Assembly (NCBI GenBank): GCA_036399695.1
Contig: DASWMP010000317.1
Span: forward strand, 1-59,878
DNA length: 59,878 nucleotides
From: DASVEE01 sp036399695
Lineage (GTDB): Bacteria; Acidobacteriota; Thermoanaerobaculia; Gp7-AA8
Reading direction: 5' to 3'
Part shown: one piece after another, positions 7,264 to 17,873 of the stretch
How positions within the stretch are numbered: the first letter of the stretch is position 1
How the letters are laid out: each line of letters begins with the position of its first letter
The notes under the pieces: model-generated
Databases searched by the model: none
Seen by the model: the letters and a program-made list of their open reading frames with translations, nothing else
What the model was told of the DNA's origin: nothing
Translations under genes and position numbers: made by a program

Positions 7264-9986
7264 GTCAGCCGCCGGTACAGCGCTCGCGTCTCGGTCTCCG
7301 GTGCGGCCTGCAGGTCATCGCGGAGGCGTAGCTCGAGCTGGCGGTAGATGAGGAGCGATTCGGAGCGGGAGCCGAGCCGGGCGTGGCAGATCATCAGTTG
7401 GCGGGCCGCGGCTTCGTGGAAGGGCTCGCGGGCCAGGACGCGGGTGTAGGTCTCGACGGCGTCGACGTAACGGCCGCGCGTTTCCTGCGCCTGGCCGAGG
7501 GCGTAGAGACCGCGCAGCGCCAACTGGCGGAGGCGGGCGCGGATCGGGAGGCACCATTCGCCGGCGTCTTCGCCCTGAAGGAAATCGCCACCGTAGAGCG
7601 CGACCGCGCTTTCGAGCCGTGCGATATCGGCCGTGCGCAGCGCCGCCGTCATCTCCTGCTCGAAGCGGCGCGACTCGACGACGTGCGCCACCTCGACGCG
7701 GTAGCGTCCACCTTTCGACGAGATCGCGTCCGCGCTGCCGAGGAGCTTGCGGAGACGGTGCAGCGTGACGTGAAAGGAGTTCTTCACCTGCTCGGCTGTT
7801 GCATCCGGCCAGAACGCCACGCCTACTTCTTCTTTCGTGCAGCCGTCCGGGTGGGCGAGGAGGAACACCAGCAGCTCGCGGGCGGAGCGCCCTTCGGCGC
7901 TGACCGGCTTGCCTTGCAGCGTGATCTGCAGCGGACCGAGGTCGTTGACGTGGAGCGAGACCTGTGGTGCGGCCTCGCCGGTGAAGGTGAGCTCGCAGGC
8001 GTCGAGCGCAAGCTCGCAGGCGGCCTCGAAATCGAGGCGTCTCCCTTCCTCTAGTGCATCCTCCAGCTCGTCCACCGCCATGGCGGAGCGCAGCGCGTCC
8101 ATGAGGCGATCGTGGTCGCTCTTCTCGTGCAGCAGCATGCCTGCCGTCATGGCGCGCATCATGGCGTCGGCCGCACCGACGAGACGCGCCGCGCGGGGAG
8201 GATCATTCAACGAGGTGAGGGCGAGGATGCGCAGCGACCGCGCCGAGAACCAGAGATCGTGGCGGGCACGCGTCTCGACGAGCGCCGTGCGGGCGAACCG
8301 CGCCGCCGCGGCATGATCGTTCCGGCGCAGAGCCAGCATCGCCCGCGCGTTCAACACGAACGGCAGTCCGAGCGGATGCTTCGTCGCCGTCCAGATCTGC
8401 TCCGCTTCCTCGAGGCTGCGATCCGCCTCGGCGAGACGATCGCCACGTTGCGCGACGAAGGCGGCGGCGTTGGTCAGGCAATACGCCACCTCGTACGCCG
8501 TTCCGGCGGCACGCGCCAGCGTCACCGCTTCCTCCGCGTAGCGGGTGGCCACCTCGAGCTCGCCGTTCGTGGCCAGGAACTGCGCGAGGGGAGCGAGCGT
8601 GAGCGCGAGCTGGCGCCGGTCGCCGAACGTGCGCCAGAGCGCCTCCGCTTCTTCGAGCAGACGGCGTCCTCCGTTCGTGTCGCCGAGGTACCCGGTGAAC
8701 GTGCCGGCGCCGGCCAGCAGCATCGCCCGCTCCGGTGACGCTGCCCGCGACGTCCGTTCGAGCACGCGCGAGAGCCAGCGCAGCCCTTCGCTCCAGAGGA
8801 TGCGGTAGTACCAGTACCAGCGGAACGCGGCGGCGAGCGGGAGCGCGATCGCGTCCGGCTCGTGCGCCAGGCTCCAGGAGATGGCCGCTCGGATGTTGTC
8901 GTGCTCGAGGTCGAGCGCGTCGAGGCGGGCCACGTTCGGTGAGATCAGCTCCGGAACCGCTTCGCGCACGATGGAGAGGAAGACCGATGCGTGGAGGCGC
9001 CGCAGCGCGAAAGCGTCGTCGAGATGCTCGGCTGCGTACTGGCGAATCGTCTCGAGCAGCGTGTAGCGCACCGCTTCGCTGCAGTTCGTCGCCACGACGA
9101 GCGATTTCTCCACGAGGCTGCCGAGGAGGTCGAGGACGTCCGCGACGTCGATCGGATCGTCGGTGCAGATCGCCTCGACCGCTTCGAGGGAGAACGTGCC
9201 GGTGAAGACGGAGAGGCGGGCGAGGAGCGTCTGTTCGCGCTCGTTCAGCAGCGTGAAGCTCCAGTCGATGGCGGCGCGCAGCGTGCGGTGGCGGGGAATG
9301 GCCGTCCGCGAGCCGCCGGAGAGGATGGCGAAGCAGTCCTCGAGCCGGGCCGTGATCTGTTCCGGCGTCAGGACGCGGATGCGTGCGGCGGCGAGCTCGA
9401 TGGCCAGCGGGATGCCGTCGAGGCGACGGCAGATCTCGGCCACGGCCGCTTCGTTCGTGACATCGAGCCGGAACGCGGGGTCGACCGCCGCGGCACGCTC
9501 GACGAACAGCTCGACGGCTTCGTGGACGGCGATCGGCGGCACCGGCCAGACGCGCTCCCCGGCCACGCCGAGCGGCTCGCGGCTCGTCGCCAGGATGCGC
9601 AGGCGCGGACAGCGGGGGAGCAGCGCCGCGGCCGTGGCGGCACAGGCGTCGATGAGGTGCTCGCAGTTGTCGAAGACGAGGAGCAGTTCCCTGTCGCCGA
9701 GCGCCTCGACCAGCACCTCGGTCGTGCAGCCGTCGCGGAGCGAGAGGGCGGCGGCGGTCTGCTGGATCACGACACCCGGATCGGTACACGGCGCCAGTTC
9801 CACCCAGGCCACGTCGTGCCGCTGCTCGACACGCATCGCCAGCTCCGCCGCCAGCCGCGTTTTCCCCGTGCCGCCGACGCCGGTCAGCGTCACCAGACGA
9901 TGCTGGCCGGCGAGTGCCTCCAGATCGGCGAGCTCGCGCACGCGGCCGACGAGCCGCGTCAGGGAAACCGGGGGTCGGGGAAGCAT
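7248..9986 (-). CDS. STAND ATPase-TPR regulator with C-terminal OmpR-type/BTAD DNA-binding region
   Basis: A 912-residue cytoplasmic regulator. Residues about 10-330 are an AfsR-like NB-ARC/STAND ATPase, with P-loop GVGGTGKT at 36-43 and Walker B LLLVFDN near 101-107. Residues about 330-670 are helical TPR-like repeats. About 680-765 is a winged-helix segment (SARELLVFLLAH... LHRLRKLLG), followed by a bacterial transcriptional activation domain (BTAD) to about 905. In SARP/AfsR proteins the DNA-binding and BTAD parts come first; here they are last. It is codirectional with the cytochrome/NmrA pair downstream, which may be a target. The ATG has TAAAAT 6 bases upstream. Confidence 0.85.
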   Translation of the reverse strand: MLPRPPVSLTRLVGRVRELADLEALAGQHRLVTLTGVGGTGKTRLAAELAMRVEQRHDVAWVELAPCTDPGVVIQQTAAALSLRDGCTTEVLVEALGDRELLLVFDNCEHLIDACAATAAALLPRCPRLRILATSREPLGVAGERVWPVPPIAVHEAVELFVERAAAVDPAFRLDVTNEAAVAEICRRLDGIPLAIELAAARIRVLTPEQITARLEDCFAILSGGSRTAIPRHRTLRAAIDWSFTLLNEREQTLLARLSVFTGTFSLEAVEAICTDDPIDVADVLDLLGSLVEKSLVVATNCSEAVRYTLLETIRQYAAEHLDDAFALRRLHASVFLSIVREAVPELISPNVARLDALDLEHDNIRAAISWSLAHEPDAIALPLAAAFRWYWYYRILWSEGLRWLSRVLERTSRAASPERAMLLAGAGTFTGYLGDTNGGRRLLEEAEALWRTFGDRRQLALTLAPLAQFLATNGELEVATRYAEEAVTLARAAGTAYEVAYCLTNAAAFVAQRGDRLAEADRSLEEAEQIWTATKHPLGLPFVLNARAMLALRRNDHAAAARFARTALVETRARHDLWFSARSLRILALTSLNDPPRAARLVGAADAMMRAMTAGMLLHEKSDHDRLMDALRSAMAVDELEDALEEGRRLDFEAACELALDACELTFTGEAAPQVSLHVNDLGPLQITLQGKPVSAEGRSARELLVFLLAHPDGCTKEEVGVAFWPDATAEQVKNSFHVTLHRLRKLLGSADAISSKGGRYRVEVAHVVESRRFEQEMTAALRTADIARLESAVALYGGDFLQGEDAGEWCLPIRARLRQLALRGLYALGQAQETRGRYVDAVETYTRVLAREPFHEAAARQLMICHARLGSRSESLLIYRQLELRLRDDLQAAPETETRALYRRLTGIED

Positions 9987-9992
9987 GGCCGG

Positions 9993-9998
9993 ATTTTA
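9993..9998 (-). promoter_or_regulatory. -10 box TAAAAT, leaderless start
   Basis: On the minus strand TAAAAT, then ccggcc, then ATG at 9986. The 6-base spacing implies that transcription starts at the start codon. Confidence 0.5.
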
Positions 9999-10171
9999 CC
10001 GGATGAAGCGCGAAGCGTTGGAGCCGCCGGCCGGTGACCGGGGCTGACGTGGAACAGAAACTCTCGTCGGTCCGGCTGTAGGGCGTGCGCCTCGTGGCCC
10101 GGGTTACTTCGCCTGCGCTTTTGCACCGGGTGCAAACGGCTGAGTGTTCGTTTCTTGCACTACCGGCCCTC

Positions 10172-10753
10172 ATGAGAAAGAACACACCTACACTTTTGCT
10201 GACATCCCTCGCTCTGGTCGCGCTCGTTGCCTGCCGTACCGGTACTGATGCGCGCGTGCAGAACGCCGTCGCCCAGACGACGATGGCTTCTGCCGGTGCC
10301 GGCACGAACAACATCACTGACGCGGACGCCGGTGCGGTCGCGCGCGCCATCAACGACGGTGAGATCCAGATGGCACAGGTCGCGCTCGCTCAGGCCGTCT
10401 CGCCGCGGGTGCGCGAATACGCGCAGCGGATGATCGACGATCACACGAGCGCCAACTCGATGCTCCAGACCCACGGGTACGGCATGATGCGCAACGCCAT
10501 CACCGACGTGCTCAACGCCGACGTGAACCGCCGCATGACCATGCTGCGCGGCAAGAGCGGCGATGACTTCGACCGCGCCTACATGGGCAGCCAGATCGAC
10601 ATGCACCAGACGGCGCTGGAGACGATGCGCACCACTCTCCTGCCCAGCGCGCGGGAGCAGAACCTCCGCCAGACGCTGAGCACCATGCAGGAGAGCGTGC
10701 AGATGCACCTCAGGCACGCCCAGGAGATCGAGTCAGCGCTGACGAACAGGTAG
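10172..10753 (+). CDS. DUF4142 lipoprotein
   Basis: A 193-residue protein with a lipoprotein signal (MRKNTPTLLLTSLALVALVAC, lipobox LVAC). The mature part is a four-helix ferritin-like DUF4142 domain, recognisable from AYxxxxVxxHQxAL-like text: here AYMGSQIDMHQTALE near residue 137. DUF4142 proteins are periplasmic or outer-membrane helical bundles often linked to stress tolerance; no activity is established. ATG at 10172 is chosen over the upstream in-frame ATG because only it gives a clean lipoprotein signal. Stands alone and is followed by a family C palindrome. Confidence 0.8.
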   Translation: MRKNTPTLLLTSLALVALVACRTGTDARVQNAVAQTTMASAGAGTNNITDADAGAVARAINDGEIQMAQVALAQAVSPRVREYAQRMIDDHTSANSMLQTHGYGMMRNAITDVLNADVNRRMTMLRGKSGDDFDRAYMGSQIDMHQTALETMRTTLLPSAREQNLRQTLSTMQESVQMHLRHAQEIESALTNR

Positions 10754-10757
10754 CAAA

Positions 10758-10846
10758 CCGTGGCTCGTTTTCCGTTTCCGTGCTGCGCTCAGCCACCACC
10801 TCGTGCGGCGCAGCACGGACAACGGACCACGAGCAACGGACAACGG
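10758..10846. repeat. Family C heptad-arm palindrome, copy 1
   Basis: Outer arms are built from cgttgtc/cgttgcc-type 7-base units, and the inner arms are gtgctgcgc/gcgcagcac. It lies between convergent genes. Confidence 0.8.
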
Positions 10847-10858
10847 TTTCTGAGGCCG

Positions 10859-11221
10859 CTACCGCGACGCCAGCCAGTTCCTGGCGTCTTCCACCGTCTC
10901 CATGGCCCGGAGGCTGCGGCCGGTGACGCGGTTCACGAAATTGAAGATCACCATCTTCAGATCGTTGAGGCCCACGACCGCGCCAGCCACGACAAACGGC
11001 TTGTTGTGGGCCACGTACTCCTTGAGCGCTTCCGTCACGACGCGGTCGACGCGTGCGTTCTGCACGTTCGTCAACGTGCGGACGGAGCCCGCAGGGCGGG
11101 AGGCGATGATGCGCTTCGCTTCCCCGATGGCCGTGAGGGTCTCGGCGGCGGTGGCGTTCGACCAGTCGATGTAGAGGATCTCGACGCCCTTGTGCTGGAT
11201 GAAGCTGACGCGGTTTGCCAT
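10859..11221 (-). CDS. Small STAS/SpoIIAA-like protein
   Basis: 120 residues, alternating beta/alpha pattern without signal peptide or membrane segment. The order (IDWSNATAAETLTAIGEAKRI, then LTNVQNARVD, then GLNDLKMVIFNFVNRVTG) resembles the SpoIIAA-like STAS fold found in many uncharacterised bacterial proteins. No phosphorylatable Ser motif is certain. Its ATG begins 1 base after the stop of the DUF1330 gene upstream, so the two form an operon. Function unknown. Confidence 0.6.
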   Translation of the reverse strand: MANRVSFIQHKGVEILYIDWSNATAAETLTAIGEAKRIIASRPAGSVRTLTNVQNARVDRVVTEALKEYVAHNKPFVVAGAVVGLNDLKMVIFNFVNRVTGRSLRAMETVEDARNWLASR

Positions 11222-11222
11222 A

Positions 11223-11567
11223 TCAGCTCCCGATCCTGGCGGCGCGGGCCACGTCTTCTGCCGGGACGAGCAGGAACTCGTTGCGGGCGCCGGCGGCGCG
11301 GCTCTGGCGGTAGGGCCGATACTCCTCGCTTTGGTAGAACGTGTCGCACACTTCCCGCGACGGCCATTCCACGAGCACGACGAGCTGCGGCGGCGTCCGT
11401 TCCCCTTCGAGCTTCTCGATGTGTGATGTCCGCGTCAGATACCGTCCGCCGTAACGCTCCACCATCGGCGTCACGTTCTTGACGTACTCCGCGACCCACT
11501 GCTGGTCGGTGATGTCGATTTCGGCGATCGAGTAATACTTCCGGCGCTCACTCATCGTTTCTGGCAT
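11223..11567 (-). CDS. DUF1330 family protein
   Basis: 114 residues of the DUF1330 dimeric alpha/beta-barrel family: SIAEIDITDQQWVAEY at the start of the domain, YGGRYLTRT in the middle, LVVLVEWPSREVCDTFYQSE near residue 62 and SEEYRPYRQSRA near 80, all standard. The family is small and cytosolic with no proven reaction. The ATG at 11567 has TACACT 9 bases upstream; an ATG at 11555 (MSERRKYYS) gives a more typical N-terminus and cannot be excluded. First gene of a two-gene operon. Confidence 0.78.
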   Translation of the reverse strand: MPETMSERRKYYSIAEIDITDQQWVAEYVKNVTPMVERYGGRYLTRTSHIEKLEGERTPPQLVVLVEWPSREVCDTFYQSEEYRPYRQSRAAGARNEFLLVPAEDVARAARIGS

Positions 11568-11576
11568 GTAGGGAGG

Positions 11577-11582
11577 AGTGTA
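11577..11582 (-). promoter_or_regulatory. -10 box TACACT
   Basis: TACACT on the minus strand, 9 bases before the ATG at 11567, without a Shine-Dalgarno sequence. It supports the longer start of the DUF1330 gene. Confidence 0.4.
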
Positions 11583-11618
11583 AGCGACAGCCGCCCGTGA
11601 AGGCGACTGTCGATTCTC

Positions 11619-14015
<2,397 letters not shown>

Positions 14016-14094
14016 CTTGCGCCTCCGATGCGGTTGTTCGGACCTTAGGGTGTGGCCCGATCATAGCGCAATGAGCGGCTGGAGGCGCCCGGCG

Positions 14095-14129
14095 ATCTCG
14101 GAGAGCGGTGGCATTGCGCCACCGCTCTC
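14095..14129. repeat. Family B hairpin repeat, copy 2 (short)
   Basis: gagagcggtggc at 14101-14112 is inverted at 14118-14129 around a 5-base loop, preceded by atctcg. It is half of the full family B element and lies between the cyanophycinase-like and TonB receptor genes. Confidence 0.7.
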
Positions 14130-14138
14130 TTTGCTGCA

Positions 14139-15119
14139 TCAGTAAATCGAGCCGTTGCTGGAGCTGACCGCGCCCGCGTTCACGCTCAGCGTGTACGCGG
14201 TGCCGCCGGTGCCGGTCCAGGTGGCCAGGTTGAACGTGGCCGCGCCGCTCACCTTGTAGACCGGGAGGCCGGTGTACGTCAGCGGGGAGCCGGAGACGCA
14301 GACGGCCGGCACACCGTTCGACGACACGAAGTAGACCGCGCCGGCGCCGACGCGCGTGGCCGAGCCGTTCGCTTCGACGAGCATCGCCGTCGCTTCATCG
14401 ACGGCGATACCGCGCGCGGACGACGCCCAGCCGTCCTTGATGATCCGGCCGATGAACGCCAGCAGGCGGCCCATGCGGTCGCGGGTGACAAAGTGCGAGT
14501 CGGTGATCTTGCCGCCGAGGTTCGCGATCGTGAGGAAGTCGCGGTCGAGCGTCACGTAACGGTTGTACGGATTGGCCACCGCCTGGCTCGACGTCACCGA
14601 ACCGGCCGCGCCGGTGTAGACGAACTCGCTCAGGATCGCCAGGCCCGCGCTCGTGCCGCCGACGGGCGCGAGCTTCGTGTTCGCCACGTAGTGGATCGCG
14701 TCCTCGACCGGGGTGCCCTTCCAGAAATCGACATAGTTCGACTGGTCGCCGCCGGCGATGAAGAGCGCTTCCGCGTTCCGGATCTTGGCGATGACGAACG
14801 GATCGGCCGCCGCCGTGCGCGACGGGATGATCAGCGTCTCGACTGAATCGACCGTGCCGAGCGTGGCGATCCAGGGGTTATACGCATCGGTGCCGGTGGC
14901 GCGGATCACGACGAAGTCGCCGCCGCCCGATTTGTTGATCATCCACTGGAACGCCGCGGCGACGTCCGAGCCGCCGCCCATCAGCACGGTGCCGGCAGTC
15001 GTGGTGCGGGTGACGTCGGCCGTGTTGCCGACTGAGTAGTACTGATAGCTCGTCTTACCCGCGAAAAGGGAAACCGATACCAGGGACATGAACACACTTA
15101 TGGCAAGGTTCTTAATCAT
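14139..15119 (-). CDS. Secreted cyanophycinase-like S51 peptidase
   Basis: 326 residues with a signal peptide (MIKNLAISVFMSLVSVSLFA). Peptidase S51 features are clear: GGGSD near 48, GGDQSNYVDFW near 123, nucleophile elbow GGTSAG at 154-159 (Ser157), and DSHFVTRDRMGRL near 206, matching the cyanophycinase DQHFxxRxRxGRL segment. Cyanophycinases cleave cyanophycin to Asp-Arg dipeptides. The C-terminal 70 residues form an extra beta-rich domain. An exported form suggests use of external polymer; no cyanophycin synthetase is present here. A good Shine-Dalgarno sequence (aggaga) precedes the ATG. Confidence 0.82.
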   Translation of the reverse strand: MIKNLAISVFMSLVSVSLFAGKTSYQYYSVGNTADVTRTTTAGTVLMGGGSDVAAAFQWMINKSGGGDFVVIRATGTDAYNPWIATLGTVDSVETLIIPSRTAAADPFVIAKIRNAEALFIAGGDQSNYVDFWKGTPVEDAIHYVANTKLAPVGGTSAGLAILSEFVYTGAAGSVTSSQAVANPYNRYVTLDRDFLTIANLGGKITDSHFVTRDRMGRLLAFIGRIIKDGWASSARGIAVDEATAMLVEANGSATRVGAGAVYFVSSNGVPAVCVSGSPLTYTGLPVYKVSGAATFNLATWTGTGGTAYTLSVNAGAVSSSNGSIY

Positions 15120-15183
15120 TCAACTCTCTCCTGACTTCATTCTCGATCGATGGGAAGCCGGGAGGATACCCGGTCGGCGGAAA

Positions 15184-16770
15184 TTACGCAGCAACTTCTA
15201 CGCGATTCCGTCCAGTCGCCTTCGCCCGATACAGAACTTCGTCGGCGCGGCTGGCGATCCGCGCCAGTGTCGAGTCGGCCTGCACCCACTCCGCAACGCC
15301 GAGGCTGATCGTCACGGTGAGCGCCGGATCGATTTCGCTGCAGTCGATGTTCTCGACCGCGCTGCGAAGACGCTCGGCAATGGTCAGCGCCTGCTCGACG
15401 CGGGTGGACGGCAGCACGACGGTGAACTCCTCGCCGCCCGTGCGGCCGAGGTGATCCTGGCGGCGAAGCGCCGCACTGCAGGCGTGCGCGACGCGGCGCA
15501 ACACCACGTCCCCCGCGGCGTGGCCCCACGTGTCGTTGATGCGCTTGAAGTGATCGATGTCAAAGGCGATGAGTGAGAACGGCTGGCCACCGCCGAGCGT
15601 CCGCTGCAGTTGCTCGTCGGCGACGGTGAGGAGGCGGCGCCGGTTCGGCAGGCGCGTCAGCTCGTCCGTCATGGCCATCCTGCGCATGCGCATCGCCACC
15701 CAGCCGACCACCACGAGGCTGGCGGCGCCGAGCACCAGGATGATCGTCTGCAGGCGGCGGATGCGCGCCGCGGCGGCGTTCTGCCGTGTGAGCGCGCGGT
15801 TCTCCTGCTCTTTCTTCTCGGAGTCGAACTGCACGCGCAGCCGCGACGTGTGCTCTTCGCGCAGCTTCTCCGCCAGCTCGCGCTGCAGCGCGGTGTGCGT
15901 CGTGCGGGCCCTGTACGCGTCCTGCCAGCGCCCTTTCGCCGCGTACGCGAGCGCCAGCTCGTCCTCGGTCTTCTCGAGGAACCGGGTGTTCTTCTCCCTC
16001 GCGAACTGTCTCCGGCTCGCTTCGAGGTCGGCGATGGCTTCGTCGAGCCGTCCCATCCTGCGGTAGGTAATGCCGCGCGACTGCAGGACGTGGTTCGCGC
16101 GCTCCAGGTCGCCCCTCCTGGTGAACGTGCGGAACGCCTCGTCCAGCAGCGGCAGCGCTTCCGCTGGACGATTGAGCTTGCCCAGAGTGATGGCGATGGA
16201 ACGCTTCACGTAGGCGGCCTCGCCCGGCCGTGCCATCTTCTCTTCCGCGGCCAACGCGCGGCGATACCATTCGAGCGCGGCCGCGAGATCGTTCTTGCGC
16301 TCGTATGTGCTGGCGATGTTGAACGTCGTGTCCGCGACCATGTCCGCAGCGCCGGCAGCCTGGTATTCCGGCAGGAGCTGGCGGTAGTACTCGATGGCCC
16401 GGTCATACTGTCCGATGCTCGGTTCCGCGTAGACGTGCGCGATGTTGTCGAGGGCGCTCCGGCGCCCGCTGTCGTTACCGAGGGCGGTGTAGATGTCGTA
16501 GGCACGCTGGAGATCGACGAGCGCTGCGTTCGTTTCGCCGCGGTAGTAGCGGACATAGCCGAGCGCGAGGAGCGACTCGGCGACGAGCTCCTGCGACCCG
16601 ATCCGCTCCGCTTCGGCGCGCGCCGCGATGTACACGCGGACTGCTTCTTCCTGCCGCCCGGCGGTCTCTTGCTTCGCTCCGCTCTTCAGAAGTGCTTTCA
16701 CCTTCGCTTCCTGAGCCAGGAGCGGCGACGCGATGCAGAGCAGGGCCACGAGCAACCAGCGGATCTTCAT
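15184..16770 (-). CDS. TPR-GGDEF diguanylate cyclase, membrane-bound
   Basis: 528 residues. Signal peptide at 1-20 (MKIRWLLVALLCIASPLLAQ), then periplasmic TPR repeats (about 25-330), a coiled coil, one membrane helix (IILVLGAASLVVVGWVAM, about 345) and a cytoplasmic GGDEF domain with intact active site GGEEF in LGRTGGEEFTVVLP. It should make c-di-GMP in response to a periplasmic protein or ligand bound by the TPR part. No RxxD inhibitory site is evident just before GGEEF. ATG at 16770 is chosen because it starts the signal peptide; the longer frame runs into the aldo/keto reductase gene. Divergent from that gene by only 25 bases. Confidence 0.88.
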   Translation of the reverse strand: MKIRWLLVALLCIASPLLAQEAKVKALLKSGAKQETAGRQEEAVRVYIAARAEAERIGSQELVAESLLALGYVRYYRGETNAALVDLQRAYDIYTALGNDSGRRSALDNIAHVYAEPSIGQYDRAIEYYRQLLPEYQAAGAADMVADTTFNIASTYERKNDLAAALEWYRRALAAEEKMARPGEAAYVKRSIAITLGKLNRPAEALPLLDEAFRTFTRRGDLERANHVLQSRGITYRRMGRLDEAIADLEASRRQFAREKNTRFLEKTEDELALAYAAKGRWQDAYRARTTHTALQRELAEKLREEHTSRLRVQFDSEKKEQENRALTRQNAAAARIRRLQTIILVLGAASLVVVGWVAMRMRRMAMTDELTRLPNRRRLLTVADEQLQRTLGGGQPFSLIAFDIDHFKRINDTWGHAAGDVVLRRVAHACSAALRRQDHLGRTGGEEFTVVLPSTRVEQALTIAERLRSAVENIDCSEIDPALTVTISLGVAEWVQADSTLARIASRADEVLYRAKATGRNRVEVAA

Positions 16771-16780
16771 CGGGGTGCGA

Positions 16781-16789
16781 GTAGGATAC
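16781..16789. promoter_or_regulatory. Overlapping bidirectional -10 boxes
   Basis: The segment gtaggatac reads TAGGAT on the plus strand (8 bases before ATG 16796) and TATCCT on the minus strand (12 bases before ATG 16770). One AT-rich patch could serve both divergent genes. Confidence 0.45.
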
Positions 16790-16795
16790 GCGATC

Positions 16796-17773
16796 ATGAA
16801 ACGCAGACGGTTAGGCACTCTCTTGGTCTCCGCGCAAGGTCTCGGCTGCATGGGGATGAGCCAGTCGTACGGTCCGGCTGACGAGCAGGAATCGATTGCT
16901 ACGATCCACCGCGCCATCGACCTCGGCGTCAATTTCTTCGACACCGCCGAGGTTTACGGTCCGTTCCACAATGAGGAACTGCTGGGACGCGCGCTGCGCG
17001 GCCGCCGCGGCCAGGCCGTCATCGCCACGAAGTTCGGCTGGAACATCGTCGAAGGGAAGGTGCAGGGAGTCACGAGCCGCCCCGAGCGCATTCGCGCCGC
17101 CGTCGACGGCTCCCTTCGCCGCCTCGGCACCGACACGATCGACCTTCTCTACCAGCACCGCGTCGATCCGGCCGTCCCGATCGAGGAGGTGGCAGGCGTC
17201 GTCTCCCGTCTCGTCAGCGAAGGCAAGGTCCGGCACTTCGGCCTCTCCGAAGCAGGCGTGCAGACGATCCGCCGCGCGCACGCCATCTATCCGGTCACGG
17301 CGCTGCAGAGTGAATACTCGCTGTGGGAGCGGAACCTCGAAGCGGAGATCGTCCCGCTGCTGCGCGAGCTGAAGATCGGTCTCGTCCCGTTCAGCCCTCT
17401 CGGTCGCGGCTTCCTGGCCGGCAACGTCCAGCGCGCCGAGGAGTATCCGGAAGGGGACTACCGCCGCGGCGATCCGCGGTTCCAGGGAGAGAACTCCGAC
17501 GCGAACATGCGCGCCGCGGGCGTCGTCCGCGCCATCGCCTCCGCCCGCAACGCCACGCCGGCGCAGATCGCCCTCGCCTGGCTCCTGCAGAAAGGGGAGG
17601 ACGTCGTCCCGATCCCCGGCACGAAGCGCCGCACGTACCTCGAACAGAACGCCGCCGCGACGGAGATCGAGCTCAGCGCCGCTGAAGTCTCGCAACTCGA
17701 CGCTTCGCTGGCTCCGGACGCGATCGCAGGCCCGCGGTATAACGACAAGAGCATGCAGTGGGTGGACCGGTAG
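16796..17773 (+). CDS. Aldo/keto reductase, YajO/AKR13-like
   Basis: 325 residues, a cytosolic NADPH-dependent TIM-barrel oxidoreductase. Tetrad: Asp in FFDTAEVYG with the Tyr four residues later, Lys in IATKFGW, His in LYQHRVD. The phosphate-binding segment IPGTKRRTYLEQN is near residue 283. The opening KRRRLGTLLVSAQGLGCMGMS is typical of the AKR group that reduces sugar aldehydes and xenobiotic carbonyls. ATG at 16796 has TAGGAT 8 bases upstream. Followed after a family C palindrome by a second, unrelated-looking AKR gene. Substrate unknown. Confidence 0.88.
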   Translation: MKRRRLGTLLVSAQGLGCMGMSQSYGPADEQESIATIHRAIDLGVNFFDTAEVYGPFHNEELLGRALRGRRGQAVIATKFGWNIVEGKVQGVTSRPERIRAAVDGSLRRLGTDTIDLLYQHRVDPAVPIEEVAGVVSRLVSEGKVRHFGLSEAGVQTIRRAHAIYPVTALQSEYSLWERNLEAEIVPLLRELKIGLVPFSPLGRGFLAGNVQRAEEYPEGDYRRGDPRFQGENSDANMRAAGVVRAIASARNATPAQIALAWLLQKGEDVVPIPGTKRRTYLEQNAAATEIELSAAEVSQLDASLAPDAIAGPRYNDKSMQWVDR

Positions 17774-17777
17774 GAGC

Positions 17778-17872
17778 GCGTTGTTCGTTGCTCGTTGTCC
17801 GGAGTCCGTGCTCTGCTCGGCCGACCTCGCATAGCGCAGCACGGACAACGGGCAACGGAAAACGGACAACGC
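17778..17872. repeat. Family C heptad-arm palindrome, copy 2
   Basis: Outer arms gcgttgttcgttgctcgttg and gcaacggaaaacggacaac; inner arms gtgctctgc/gcgcagcac. It lies between two tandem AKR genes and ends 1 base before the second start codon. Confidence 0.8.
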
Positions 17873-17873
17873 C

